Shown here: piece after piece, positions 1 to 26,690 of the stretch
How the letters are laid out: every line of letters starts with the position of its first letter
How positions within the stretch are numbered: the stretch's first letter is position 1
DNA from: Aplysia californica
Taxonomy: Eukaryota; Mollusca; Gastropoda; Aplysiida; Aplysiidae
Reading direction: 5' to 3'
Length of the DNA: 64,000 bases
NCBI RefSeq assembly: GCF_000002075.1
Contig: NW_004797481.1
Span: forward strand, 7,949-71,948
Translations under genes and position numbers: made by a program
Notes under the pieces: model-generated
Seen by the model: the letters and a program-made list of their open reading frames with translations, nothing else
Databases searched by the model: none
Told to the model about the DNA's origin: nothing

Positions 1-718
1 GGGGAGAAGGAGCAGATTCGTTTCCTTGTCGACCTACCGACATGAAGCCGCCAACCAACGTGGTGTTCCTATCGTCAAGAATGACGTCAGAGCCCGTCCA
101 ATGCCACGTTCCGTTATTTGTGAGTACGTGTTCCTCAAGTACACGTCGGTTCTGCGAAGAAATGGGAAGAGTATTTAAACAAACAAAATGTCATTTTGAA
201 CAAAATGCAATATTTGTTTCCCTTTACGGAGCCCAAAAAAGAAAAAATAGTGAAAAACTACTTACAAGTTGGGAGTGTACTTGGAATTAAAACTATCATC
301 CTTTGTCTAAACACTGTACACGTCGTATGGTCTCAACCGAGACTGGCGTCAGGGACGCAACATTCCCATATGAGGAAGTCCCTCTTCTCGAGTGTCTCCG
401 TCTTTCTGGACAGCAGGGTCAAAACTTTCCGCCCCTCCCCCCTTAAAGACGTAAATTGTGTCGATGGTAGTTAAAGTGTGAGTAATCTAAACTTTAAAAC
501 AAGAAAATGCCAAATCGTCAGGAAAGAAGCAGCATTCACAATTATAGTAAATAATAACAGAAGGTCAAACAATACCAACGAATATAGCGGTATTTGTAAC
601 AACAACGACAATAATATAAAAAAACAACAACAGCAACAACAACAACAGCAACAACAGTAGGGACAACAACGCTAACTACAACCAAGATAACAACATCTCG
701 TCCAGACATGAAACTCAC
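1..718. other. CNT1 intron, left edge: SINE-related body and CAA/CAG repeat
   Basis: Bases about 325-420 (CTCAACCGAG...GGGACGCAACATTCC...) match 9920-10010 and, over a shorter core, 48105-48125, so they are part of a dispersed SINE-like repeat. Bases 598-657 are an imperfect CAA/CAG array. No CNT C-terminal exon was recognised here on the minus strand. Confidence 0.5.
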
Positions 719-14933
<14,215 letters not shown>

Positions 14934-15391
14934 CTGCGAAAAACACCTCTATTTCATTTGATAATGAAAGGCTATATCGTACTTCTATGGTTTCTTTTTT
15001 AAAATTATAGCAGAAAGATAAAACTTGCCTGGTTTTTAAAAAGGATATGATGCAGTAAGTACGTGAAATCAAGAAAGAAAACTGTGAATAGGGTGATCAA
15101 GTGGCTCAGAAAAATACGCACAAGCAAGATGGCCCAATCACTGACAAGAGCAAGAGCCGAACTATTCTCTATTGCTTTACCTCACTTTCTTTGTTTAACG
15201 AAATGCTTTGTCACTATAGGCCTACATTAAACCGTCCCCTTTTTCTTTGTACTCTCGTCTATATATTTAATATATATTGTATTTATATCGATACCTATGT
15301 CTATATCTATATCTAGATATAATTAAGTATATATTATATATTATATCATATATATAATTTTACATATATATATATATATACATACTTGAAA

Positions 15392-15439
<48 letters not shown>
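14934..15439. other. Upstream of CNT1, ending in AT repeat
   Basis: The 5'UTR exon and promoter of CNT1 should lie at or right of here but I cannot point to them. Bases 15240-15440 are AT-rich with an (AT)n array from about 15360. Confidence 0.4.
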
Positions 15440-15442
<3 letters not shown>

Positions 15443-16890
15443 GTGCAAAAAAACAACCCGCGAATTTTTATTACAATACAATGATTGACAAAATGCAACA
15501 CCTAGGTTTCAAGTTATTTGTTGTGTTTATTAGCTGAAACTTTGCACACTTCTTGAGTGACATAGCTGACATGAACTGAGGGTCCAACACATTCATCTGA
15601 GCTCACGTTGACCTTGACCTTGGTGAGCAAACTTAGTAACGCGTATGACCTCCCCGTGCAGCGATTACAGCGAGGCATCTTCTGTTCATAGAGTCAATCA
15701 AACGGTTGATCGAGACATTTTAGATGCCACTGAAGATCTGGATGATGGCTGCTGTCAACTGGGCTGCGTCTGGTTAAGCTGTCTTTGAATCACGTCCCAC
15801 AAATGTTAAATAGGCTTCAAGTCAGGTGAGCGAGGTGGGTGTGCCAATAAATTGACATTGTTCTGCGCCAAGAAATTCTGGGTAGCTCGTGCGGTATGTG
15901 GTCGTGCGTTGTCTTGTTGATACAGAAAGTTAGGATGCCTCTATAGAAAGGGCAGCACAAGAGGTGCCAAGATATGTGCCATGTAGCGCTGAGCCGTGAC
16001 GCCATTTCCACGTCCTGGACCAATGTTCTGGAAGATGACAGGTCCCAATCTATTATTCAACGCTAAGGTTCCCCATATCATCACGCTCTCGCCTCCCCAG
16101 GGGTCGCACTCCTGAATGTTGTTGTCGTAGTGAGTCGGGTCTATAGGTCACACACGGACGCAACCATTCGCTGGATCGAGGCAGAACCTGCTTTCATCAC
16201 TGAAGAGGAATTTCCTCCACTGTGTGTTTCGCCAGTTGACATGCGTCTGCGCCCACTGCAGCCGTTGCTGTAGATGCCTTGGTGTTAGGACAGCTCCCTG
16301 CTAGGGACACCTGCAGTGAAGACCAGTAGTCACCAATCTGCGTGACACAGTCCAGCGGTTAAGTTGGCTCCCATGGTTATTATGGCAGTCTCTGTAGCCG
16401 GCTGAAACGGATCACGGCGGTACCGACGAACGATGACACGATCATGGGCCGGAGTTGTCACCCTTGGTATTCCGCGTTTTGGTCGATGGTGCTTGGATGG
16501 ACACAAAAAACCTGGGACACCTGTTCCACCGACTCACCGGCCGCCAGTCGTCCGACAGCTCTTTCTCTGTTTTCCATTGATAACCTTGTCATGTCTGTAC
16601 CTCGTCTTTTTGGATATGAATGCAACATTTCGAGGCGTGGATTTTATAGGCATACGCCCAGGAATGAGTGAGCATAAACTCACCACTCACAACAAGTTGC
16701 AAGTGTGTCTCAGTGGTGAGTGATGACTCGTCAGTTTTCTATTGCTTATGCAGCCAATGACATCTTTGCGACGCTCAAAATTAATACCCAATCAAGACAC
16801 TCGCGGCAAGTGTTGAGTGATATGAGTTCATATCAGCATTGGGCGATTACACCAACATAAAAAAATCGGGGTTTTTTTTCCTTCTGACTA
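15440..16890 (-). mobile_element. Tc1-like DNA transposon, transposase on minus strand, inactivated
   Basis: The ends are imperfect inverted repeats (GTGCAAAAAAACAACCCGCG at the left; the right end reversed reads GGAAAAAAAACCCCGATTTT). The transposase starts MTRLSMENRERAVGRLAAGE near 16575 (helix-turn-helix). It continues with HVNWRNTQWRKFLFSDESRF (first catalytic Asp kept) and YQQDNARPHTARATQNFLAQ (second Asp kept), then HPPRSPDLKPI-stop-HLWD. The third acidic residue, normally the E of PIEHLWD, is a TAA codon near 15806-15808, and other frame breaks occur upstream. D,D34E spacing identifies the Tc1 branch. Its right end abuts the (TAGA)n array at 16897. Confidence 0.85.
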
Positions 16891-16895
16891 TATAG

Positions 16896-16929
<34 letters not shown>

Positions 16930-16946
16930 GAGATAGAGAGATAGAG

Positions 16947-17002
<56 letters not shown>
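16896..17002. repeat. (TAGA)n array at the 3' end of the I/Nimb-like LINE
   Basis: About 26 units with a few GAGATAGAGA variants. On the minus strand it directly follows the LINE 3' end, where I-clade elements are known to carry short tandem tails. Confidence 0.9.
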
Positions 17003-19935
17003 GTTGTTTTCAAATCCTTTTAGCTGCGAACATTTCGCTCTTGGCAGCGCAATTCCTCCCTCAAGTAACCACATGTCCTTGTCATCTGGTCAACGCCCAA
17101 CGACAGAGTAGAGAAGGCTGTGTAAGTATGTAGGTGTGTGTAGGAGCCTGCGTCGAAGAACTGCCAGGTTTGGGTACTGAAGGAAAAGATGTTCAAAGGT
17201 CTTCTCGTGGCACTCACAGTGTCTGCAATGGGGTTCCCGGGTTATTTCTGTTTATGTGCTTGTCGGTGTGTAAATATCATGTGCGAGCTCTGAAGATTTT
17301 TTCCGATTTGGTCTGTCCATGTAACCGAAGAGAGATCTTCCTGTTTCTGCGTTGGCTCATCTGTTTAGCCACTCGTCTCTGCTTTTGTTTTGGATGATCC
17401 CTCTGCAGGTCTGTAAAGGGGCGGCTGTGTCTGTCTGGGGCAGGCATTCTCCAGTCTTTGATAGCTGGTCTACAGTTTCATTCCATGGTACTCCCGAATG
17501 GCAAGGAACCCACTACAATATAGGCCGGACGCCATACGAAGTGCCCATCTGTTTTACAAGGCTGAGAATGTTCCTGTCACCTCTGTAGTCTCCTCTTCTC
17601 TTGCCGACTTGGAGTACTGACATTGAGTCAGAGAAGACAACAACATTCCCTGGTGTTACTGCGCCTTAAAAAGTCTTGGGTGATCTGCTCTATGGTTTTT
17701 ACTATGGTAAATCTCTCTGCGTCATAGTTGGAGCTGTATGTTCCACATGGGTCAAATAGTTAGGTCTGCTTCTTCTCTCCAATTTTGTTTCGATATTTGA
17801 TCTTGTTGTCACTTGATGTTTGGATAGTTCTGCAAGACAGAAAGTTCTGGATCCAGCTGTACACTCTTCCTGCTATCCCAAGCTTTTGCATTTTGTAGAA
17901 CAGTCCCTGTCTCCGCACAAGGTCATACGACTGCCTCAGGTCGATGAAGGCAGCCACAACATTGTCTTTATCTTGAAAGGCATCGCTGGTCTTCTGGACA
18001 AATCTGATGTGGTGGTCCATAGTTCTTTTGTTTTTCCTGAATCCTGCCTGTGATGTGCTGATTGTACCGGTGTTTTCCATCCACCAGTACAGTCTGTCGT
18101 TGACCATTCTCTCGACGACCTTACCCAGGTAGAATGTTAAAGAGATTGGTCTATAGCGTGAAGGCTGGCTTGATGGTTAGTCCTTCTTCAGTATCGGTGC
18201 AATGTGTGCCTTCTTCTATTTTGTTGGGAGCTGTCCCACGTTCCAGGTCCTCTTGAAAAGGCCAGGAGTATGGAAAGGGAAGAGTCTGTCAGGTTGAGGA
18301 TCATCTTATTGGTGATGTGGTCTGGTCCTGGGGTCTTTCTCTTTTTCCACTTTTTGAGGGCTGCCTTCAATTCCGTCAGAGTAAACTCCTTCTCAAACAC
18401 CTCCAGGTTTGCCTTGGGAGTCTGTTCTACACTTTTGGTCCGCTGCTTCATTGTGTGGCTCAGTTTGTTCTGGTTTCCTTTCTTGTTGATGCTAGCGAAG
18501 TATTTATTCATAAACTCAGCTCTGCATGTTTCTCCGTTCTCACTTGCTTTCATTGGGGCAGGGTTTTTCCTTCTTTTTGTACCTGAAAGATTGGTGAGCA
18601 GGTTCCAGGCTTTCCTCCCGTCCTTACGCAGGTCTAATTCTCCACAATGTTCTCTCCATGTTTTTCTTTTCGCACTTTTGCTCTTCAGCTTTACCTTAGC
18701 AGTCAGGAGTTGTAGTGCTTTCTGTTTTCCGACCGTTGGGTTCTTCTCAGCGCGCCGTCTGGCTTTCTTTCTGGTCTTGGTCAGTTGTTCCAGTTTTTTG
18801 TCCCAATAAGAGTTCCCTTTTGAAATCGCTTCCTTAACAGATGTCTTTAGTGCTGTGATGATTTCCTTGTAGCACTCATCAATTTGGTTGGTCGTGCATA
18901 CTTCCAGGAGTTTACTTTATGATTTCTGTTGGTAGAGCTCTCAGTTTGCTTTCTTGTAGTTTCAACTGCGTCTTATGGGGTTGGTCGGTTCTCGTTTCCT
19001 GTTTCTGGATATCTGCAGGAGCATTGGGCGGTGACCACTTCCTATGTCATCTAGGACAGTCAAGGAGCAGTGCGGGTGAAGGTAGGCAGAGACCAGGGTC
19101 AAGTCTGGTCTGCTGGGAGTTCCGCTGGCTCTAAGAAGTAGTTTGGGTGGTGTCTTGTCATTCTGAAGTGAAATGAGGTTATTTGATCTCCGTTGTTCTT
19201 CTAGAACTGTTCCTGTCGTGTCTGTATTACTGCAACCCTACAGTGGAGAGTGTCCATTAAATATCTCCCACCAGAATGGTATGTTTTTGATGAGCTGGAG
19301 AGTAGTTCTAGGTGGGCAGTTTCTATTGTAGATGGTGTAGGTTGTTCCATTCGACTGTTGCGCTTTCTCTTCCTGCATGTCAGTCTCGTCATCGGTTTCT
19401 GGGAGAGAAACCTCAGCGGTGATGTCATTCCGAATGAGGGTTGCAATACCTTGACATTTGGTGCACTTGCAGTGGTACATTGTGTAGCCTGTCAAATAGA
19501 GCTCTATCCACTTGGGTAGTCGGGTTCTTGAAGTAGGGCTACGAAATCTTAAGTCTGACAGCATCTTTGCAAGCTCCATTTTTTTGTTGGGTATTGATAA
19601 GATGTTCAGTTGGAGTATGTTCAATGTCTGGTGTCTGTAAGTTGCGGAGTCTGAGGTGTCTGGGAGTTGCTTGTGGCCGCTATACCTTCGGTGTAGGTCC
19701 CGGTAGCTGACATGTCCCTCCCATCCCCGGGTGAAGGCAAAGAGCACGGACCTTGATAACCGAGGCGACATCCGAGCTCGTATAGTTTTATTTGTCGTAG
19801 AGGCATTATATTGTTCAAGGGGTTGTAAAGGATTGTATTCATCCCTGTAGGATCTCAAGTAGGTGGTAGTCTTGTCCTGACACTGGCGTGTGCCCAAACA
19901 TCTTGCCACGAGAGAACAAAGGTGCAATGTTCACT
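17003..19935 (-). mobile_element. I/Nimb-like LINE: endonuclease, partial RT, RNase H; internally deleted
   Basis: Reading down the minus strand, an APE-type endonuclease runs from about 19640 (TLNILQLNILSIPNKKMELA; RLPKWIELYLTGYTMYHCKC; GIATLIRNDITAEV) through a degraded FNGHSPLW motif near 19240. RT follows: ELKAALKKWKKRKTPGPDHI (about 18360), ERMVNDRLYWWM and SQAGFRKNKRTMDHHIRFVQ (about 18050), then AAFIDLRQSYDLVRR. RNase H ends the ORF, with WVPCHSGVPWNETVDQLSKT near 17470-17500. Carrying RNase H after RT is typical of the I superfamily. The sequence jumps from the RT palm (...SSDNKIKYRNK, about 17770) to RNase H, so the YADD/FADD block is missing by deletion. Stops and shifts are many. 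No ORF1 is recognised. The 5' end near 19935 is approximate. Confidence 0.8.
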
Positions 19936-20485
19936 GTCCTGTTTTCGATCAACCTTCATACGGATTTCTTAGACAGTAGACACTTACAGAGAGAGGGGGG
20001 AGGGGGTGAAGGCACACTCTAGTTCTAAGAGATGGGAGCCACAAAGTGCAACCAATGACCAGTGATCGTCTGAGCAGCAACAACAGAAGTAGCAGTGGCG
20101 GCTTCTTGAACACCACCATCGGTCACCAAAATTATAATGTGTCTCCTCAAAATTGAAATTATGATGTTAGCAACGTATCAAGATTAACTGTAAAGCTTAT
20201 AGCATGTTGTACTTAGCGGACAACACATTACTTTTAAACATTGTACATGTCCAATAAAACGGCTGAGAGAATGACAAACCTACTCTGTGCACGTTTGGTT
20301 CCTTTAAAACAGCCATAATTCTGGGGTCCGTGAAGGTTCATTTCTTTGTTTTGCACGCAAGACTTTCTTTCAGTTTTTTGACAATGTTTTATCGAATCTC
20401 CGTCTTTTTGATGGGCTGCAGGCCTATTTGTCAAACAACCCTGACCAACAGACCAAAACCTAATTCCCTAATTGTTCCAGATTGT

Positions 20486-20486
<1 letters not shown>

Positions 20487-20539
<53 letters not shown>
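20487..20539. repeat. (ATC)n array at a LINE 3' end
   Basis: About 18 ATC units. On the minus strand it follows the LINE reading frame without a gap, as a GATGAT tail. Confidence 0.9.
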
Positions 20540-20542
<3 letters not shown>

Positions 20543-20850
20543 TGCCAGATCTGCGACAGGCATCGGCGATCATGGTTCTCTATTCATTCCTTTGCTCGGA
20601 TGCTCTAAAAAAAGCTACGCTTCCCTGATCTTTCCCCGTTACTCATTTGTTTAGGTTCCCTAAGTATGTTGTTCTGGGCTTTCTCCTGCCTCGCTTGCCC
20701 TCAATTTTACCAGTTAGAGCTAGATATTCAAGACCCTTATGTCTATTTAAGTGTCCCAAAAACTGCAATTGTCGTTTCCTGATTGTTTTTAACATTGAGC
20801 GTTCCACGTATTGTATCAGTGGAGACTAAATCATTTTCAATAAGTCTATT
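20505..20850 (-). mobile_element. LINE 3'-end fragment (C-terminus of ORF2)
   Basis: The minus strand encodes RKRQLQFLGHLNRHKGLEYL, ALTGKIEGKRGRRKPRTTYL and then FFRASEQRNE-stop-RTMIADACRR. This is the well-known C-terminal block of molluscan endonuclease-RT LINEs (GKIEGKR.RGR, then R.MIADAC). It is 5'-truncated and carries internal stops, and passes straight into a GAT repeat tail. Confidence 0.75.
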
Positions 20851-21455
20851 GATCCTTAACATATTTATATAATTAATACACCTGCAAAATACTGTTGTAG
20901 AGATATACATAAAACTACAGCAGTTTGGATGTACTGGCCTTGGAAGCTTCTCAGCTCTGCCCTTTTATCATAATCGTTGTTTTATTGCCATGCCATTTGG
21001 AGGTGCACAATTTGTAACGGAGTAATTACCGTCTGATAGCTCTATATAAGAGGAGAGGAATAAAACAAAGCTGCTACACTGCTAACCCAATGACTGGGTG
21101 CTGTGTTTCAGGAAAAACGTTTTAGTTATTAGCACAACCGGTTCAACAACCTTTAGGAATCATTCAGAGATCAAAAGCAAAACAAAAATTCCTCAAGGGT
21201 AATGGAGAAAAAGGGCATCAGCCTCGAGACGCACTACAACAGAGAACGAGTCGACATTCTATCAAATCAGCTACATATTCCATAAGGTCGAACAAGAAAA
21301 TGCATTGTGCTTGATGGGATTGCTTTTCTATATAATAAATTGTCTAACTGTCTGATGTTTGGATGGTTCCTTTAACTTTCTACCAAACTTATTTTCTATA
21401 TTTATAGCAGTTTCTATTTTGTAAATAACCTTTTCGGCAGAGGGGGGTCGGTGTA
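20851..21455. other. Spacer, no recognised element
   Basis: AT-rich and without motif that I can name. Confidence 0.35.
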
Positions 21456-21459
21456 GGGA

Positions 21460-21695
21460 CGCCTTCAAAAGAAACTAGAAAATGTATTCACCCAAACATA
21501 GCATTAAAGCCTTGCACTATCAACTCCTGCAGCATACCAATTTAAAAAGCTAAATAAATTCTTCTTCATCTGAAACATCAAATTCACATCAACAAAAGGG
21601 TCAATCGAGATATGATCTCTCAAAATTGGCCCAAACAATCATGCTTAGTAAAATTGTGTGAAATCAAAGAAATTTAAATGTGTGTTCGCGTGTAT
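21460..21695. mobile_element. Solo inverted-repeat half of the long-TIR Tc1-like family
   Basis: GGACGCCTTCAAAAGAAACTAG, the CAGCATACCAATTTAAA segment and AAAATTGTGTGAAATCAAAG match the left repeat of the element at 12966-14384 in order. No transposase follows. Confidence 0.6.
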
Positions 21696-21789
21696 ACTAG
21701 GTGTCTAAACAAGAGGATCCTCTTAACGGTGAATAACTCAATTTCAAGCAAAAAATGGTAAAAACGCTAAATTGTATTTCTTTAAGCGT

Positions 21790-24700
21790 TCAGCTACAAG
21801 GGCCTGATCAGCCCGTTCCGGTTTTAAGACAAGGGTAGAAGAACCACAGCGGTCACCTCGGATAGATATCTATATGTGCCGGAAACATTTTATAGACGTT
21901 TGGGGAGAATGTGTTATACTGTATTGGCCACATACAAGAAAAAAACACATGTCATCACCAATGATAAGGTTCAGGATGTGAAACGGACTTTCTGCAAAAT
22001 GCTACAAAATACTATTGATCAGGTTAGAAGGAAGGACGTCTTGATTGTAATGGGAGACCTCAACGCTAAGGTAGGCAGTGACAATGTAGGCCTTGAGGAA
22101 ATCGTGGGGAAACACGGACTTTGAGTCAGAAACGAGAGTGGAGAAATATTTGTGGAAATATGTGTAACATGATAGGAGGAACTGTTTTCCCACATAAACA
22201 GATACACAAAGCAACATGGGTATCTCCAGACCAACAAACTGAAAACCAGATTGACCACATAATATGTGTCAACAAGAAATTCAGGAGAGCATTTAGGGAT
22301 GTTAGAGTTTATAAAGGTGCAGACGTAGCTTCTGACCTGCATCTGCTCATTTCAACAATCAACTAAAGCAAAGACAAGGGATTGTCAATCATAGGTGCCG
22401 GTACAACGGGGAATTCTTGGAGAGCCATCGTCAACAGAGGAGTCTAATGTAGTAGTTAGGAACAAGTTCCAAGTGTTGGAAACACAAGGCGAGGATAGCA
22501 GCGTGGAAGAAACATGGGAGGCAATAAAAGAGGGCTTGACCACTGTGTGTGTCAAGAGGTACTGGGGAAACGGAAACGTGAGCACAAACCGTGGGTATCT
22601 GCTTCCACTCTGAGGAAGATAAAAAGGCAGGGGGGGGGGGATAAGGTAAACATGAGCAAAGACAAGAGCAGCCAAAGCAAAAGCTTAAGAAGAATACACC
22701 AAAGCATTGAAGGATGTAAAAGTCAACATACGGAAAGACAAAAGAGGCTAGGTAGATGACCTGGAGCGCTAAGCAAAGGAAGCAGCAGGGGCAGGAAACA
22801 CGAGAGGGCTCTATAAAACCACCAAGAAACTTTCAGGCAGATACAGGAACGCGGATGTGCCAGTTAAGGATAAAGATTGAAAGCTTCTCACAAACCCAGA
22901 CAAACAGAAAGAACGCTGGAAGAAGTACAGGGTGATCCCCAAAAAAACTTTACAACTTGTATTTTAAATATCTTCCTCCATACTGAAGTTTTGCGTTTCA
23001 GATTTGAATATAACGTTTGGAAGCCAAAAGGAATTTGTCTGATATGTATTTTAGATAAGTCCATTAAATGGTTTTGCTCTATATAGCGCATTAAAAAAAC
23101 AACCCATTTTCAACCTTGCCATTTTCATAGCATGACGCACCAGTTCGCATTAGGCCTACCAATAAAAGTTGCAACAATCGCGCCATATTGCAAGCTACAG
23201 CAGTCTAACAAGTCAACAGAAGTCTGCAGATATTATTTTTCCCAAATTTTGTTCACCTGCTGAAATCATGGTTACGTTCAGTAAAGAGCAGAGAGCTTTT
23301 TGTGTTGAACATTACCTCTCCACAAACTCACCATCCCTGACATTTCGTAAGTTCTGCGCACGGCATGGAGAGAATGCTTAGGTGACCATGAGTAGAGAAG
23401 TTCCGTCAGTTTGGATCTATAGCGAATCAGAACTAAAAAGTTCTTTAAAACATGACCACTTCAGGTCGAACACGCACCATGAGCAGCCCTTTAAACGTCA
23501 CCAGAGTGCAGATTTCAGTAACCGAGTCCCATGAAACGTCTGTCCGTGGATGATATGCAGCTAGGACTTTCTTACACATCAACAGTCTGCATTCTCATGG
23601 ACGATCTGAACCATGACTATACCATGTTCATCTTCGCTAGGCCGAGATGATATGGATCAGAGCATGGCAATGTGTTCATTATTCCTCGATTGTCTTGTAA
23701 AGAGGGATCATTTCCTCGATAACATTTGGTTTAGTGCAAAGTCCATTTTTACCCTGCGGGATATGTTAACTCCGAAAAATGCTGTCTATTGGGCACCACA
23801 CTCTATTGTCTCTAGAAGCCACTTCTTAGTGAACATGTACAGTGTATGTGGCTTTAAAAACTCATGCTTTAGCAGGTCCTTGTGTTAGGGCGCCACTGAA
23901 CATTCCGAATGATGCGTTAAAAATGTGTCGAGTCCAAAGAAGGGATTGTCGAGCACTGCTTCTGGGAATTTCAGAATTAAATCATTAGTTTTTTTAAACT
24001 CTGTAAAAGAAATCAAATATTGTTTAAATGTCACAGTGAAGGAAAATTAATGTCAAGGAGAAAATAAAGAAAAAGGTCAACTAATCTTTTCACGACCTCC
24101 TTTACAAGATTTTTAAACATTGGTGAACTTTGCGTTTTGGGGTGCTTTTTTTCTTTTAGCCATTTCCGTTTTCAAAACATGTTTCTTCTTCGTGAATTTT
24201 ATATCACACAAATTCCTTTTAAATGAATTATGTCTGTTCCAAATTACAGCATTCTAGAATAATTTTTGCGTGAGATATTCAGAAAAAAAGTTGTAAAGTT
24301 TTTTTGGGGAACACCCTGTATTTCAAAGAGCTACTAAACAGACGAAGACCAGAAAAACAGTTTCACATTCCACCAGCAGAGATTGATCTGGAGGTGAGCG
24401 AGGAAAAACCCAGTTTAAAGGGGATCAAGGAAGCGATAAGACACCGCAAAGCAGACAAGTGGCCGGCCCAGATGGAATTCCCTCGGAAGTTCTCAAGGCG
24501 GATATCGACACCGTGGCAGGGATTCTTCGTGGAATTATTGGCAAGATATGGGGCGCGAAGGATTTCCACAGGATTGGAGAGAAGGATTGCTTGTGAAACT
24601 ACCCAAGAAAGGAGATCTGCATGAGTGTAAAAACTACAGAGGAATATTGCACCTGTCAAGTCCTCGGAAAATTTTAAGTCCTACCATACTGTAAAGACTG

Positions 24701-25915
24701 AAGGAAGCGGTGGATGGAAAACTAAGAGAGGAGCAGACAGGATTTCGTAAAAAAAAGATCATGTACAGATCAGATTGCAAATTTGAGGATAATGTTGGAA
24801 CAGTCTGCAGAGTGGAACTCTTTCCTGTACGTTAACTTTGTTGACTACGAGAAAGCTTTTGACAGCCTAGATAGGGACTCAATATGGAAGCTTATGCGCC
24901 ACTACGGAATACCTGACAAGTAAGTTCGTCAGATTGATCAAGAAGATGTATGAGGGAATGAGCAGCAGTGTCTTACTTGAACGGCAGCGGTCAGAATCGT
25001 TTGAAATGAAAACAGGAGTGGGATAGGGATGCCTGCTATCGCCTTTTCTCTTCTTATTAGCAGTGGATTGGATAATGAGACAGACAACATCGAGACAACG
25101 CAGTAGCGTTCGGTGGACCCTTTCCGGCCAGTTGGAAAACTTGGATCTTGCCGACGATTTGCAACTTCTTTGTCACAGTCGAGCCCACATGCAACGGAAG
25201 ACAGATCGCCTCAGGACCTTCTTCCGTAGTGTTGGACTCCATATTCACACTGATAAAACGAAAGTTCTTCGAATGAATGCAGTCGACGTTCTTATCACAC
25301 TGCAAGGGGTACCATTGGCGGATGTTGAATCCTTCACCTACCTGGGAAGTGTCATCAACAAGGCAGGGGGAACAGACGGAGACATCAAGGTCAGAATCCA
25401 AAAGGCATGAGCAGCTTTCATAATCCTCAGGAATATATGGATGTCTAAGGAACTGGGATTGAACACCAAGCTGAGAATCCTCAAAACAAACATGAAGACT
25501 GTTCTACTGTATGGTTCAGAAACATGGAGGCTCACAGCATCAGCAGCAGGGAAACTGTAGAGTTTCTAAAATGGATGTCTAAGAAGGATAGTGGGGATCA
25601 AGTGGTACGATCGAGTTACAAATGCTCAATTGTTGGAAAGAACAAGCCAAAGGCCAGTAAAGGAAGACATACAGGTGAAAAAATGGAAATGGATTGCGCA
25701 CACCCTGAGGAGACCCCCGACAAGCATCATCAGACAGGCTTTGATGTGGAATTCACAAGGAAATGTAAGAAATTAAGACCAAAGATTACATGGAGGCGAG
25801 CGGTATGAGCGGAAATGGAAAAGGCGGGGATATCACAGAAACAGCTAGAAAGGGATGCACATGACATGCTGGAGAAATGTTGTTGATGGCCTATGCCCCA
25901 CGGAGAGTTAAAAAG
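21790..25915 (+). mobile_element. Endonuclease-RT LINE (RTE-like), interrupted by a mariner
   Basis: The endonuclease is shown by DVLIVMGDLNAKVGSDNVGL (about 22035-22100), then GGTVFPHKQIHKATWVSPDQ and QTENQIDHIICVNKKFRRAF. The reading frame is broken at 22926-24320 by a mariner and resumes with YFKELLNRRRPEKQFHIPPA. RT landmarks follow: KLPKKGDLHECKNYRGI (about 24600-24650), YVNFVDYEKAFDSLDRD (about 24830-24880), GCLLSPFLFLLAVDWIM (about 25030) and LADDLQLL (FADD equivalent, about 25147). The C-terminal block NIWMSKELGLNTKLRILK...YGSETWR runs to about 25530 and ends with EMEKAGISQKQLERDAHD near 25810-25865. Several shifts and stops make it inactive. The clade is a judgement: the endonuclease resembles RTE/BovB-type elements. 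A (GA)n tract follows directly. Confidence 0.8.
22926..24320 (+). mobile_element. Mariner-like transposon (DUF4817-type N-terminus) inserted in the LINE
   Basis: The inverted repeats are near-perfect: TACAGGGTGATCCCCAAAAA at the left and TTTTTGGGGAACACCCTGTA at the right, continuing inward as ACTTTACAACTT/AAGTTGTAAAGT. TA flanks both sides. The 1.39 kb length suits a whole mariner. The transposase starts MVTFSKEQRAFCVEHYLSTN at 23268 (DUF4817-like helix-turn-helix). Near 23685 it reads DHFLDNIWFSAKSIFTLRDM, where active relatives have FSDEAHF, so the first catalytic Asp is lost; KNAVYW follows. The second catalytic region is not recognisable. It is dead. Confidence 0.85.
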
Positions 25916-25917
25916 GG

Positions 25918-25970
25918 CAAGAGAGAGAGGGGGGGGAGAGAAAGAGAAAGGAAAAGAGAGAGAGAAAGAA

Positions 25971-26049
<79 letters not shown>
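25918..26049. repeat. (GA)n microsatellite at the 3' end of the LINE
   Basis: GAGA/GAAA-rich, purest from about 25986 to 26039. Confidence 0.9.
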
Positions 26050-26690
26050 ACGGGCCTAGTTTCAGTGTGATGGAGCCGTAGCTCACACACCAAGAGTGGC
26101 CCTGATATGGTTGTAAGAAAGGTTTTGGGGAACACCTTCTAAGCAGAAAATTTACAAATGTATAATTACCACCCCCGCCCCCCAACGTGAGCCCCTTCAA
26201 ATATTACCTTTGGGGCTTTTTAAGTGTAGGGAAACAACCCACAAACAATCGAACAATTAATATTCAGTATTGATCAGGACGTCCAAAGAATCGACCCAAA
26301 AACTGGCAACAGGGTTATCCAAAATTTCTGTTGGCTTATAAGAGTTCGTTGTAAATGGTCTACATCTGGAGAAGTAAATAGCGGTAACCTTTCTTGAGTT
26401 ATCTAGCAATATCAATTTTGTATAAATAATAATTATGTTCTTCAATGCACAAATAGTGACTATTTGAAGGCTGATTTTTTAGAAACTGTAAAGTTTTTGC
26501 GTTTTAGTAAATTTTGGTTGATATTTGAAAATTTTGATATTTTTTGAACAAATATATTGATTTGCTTCACATTGGCAAATGTAAACGTCGTCATAGTTGA
26601 ATATTATTTCTGCGAAACTTTGCAAACGTTCCTTTTAAGATAACTGAGTTATTTCCGTTTAAGTGGCCCCTCGTTTTTAAACACTCGATA
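26050..26690. other. Spacer, no recognised element
   Basis: AT-rich; no coding or repeat motif that I can name. Confidence 0.35.

Noticed and set aside
18204-18809. 201-codon plus-strand open frame
   Set aside because: It lies exactly antisense to the RT region of the minus-strand LINE and has no features of its own.
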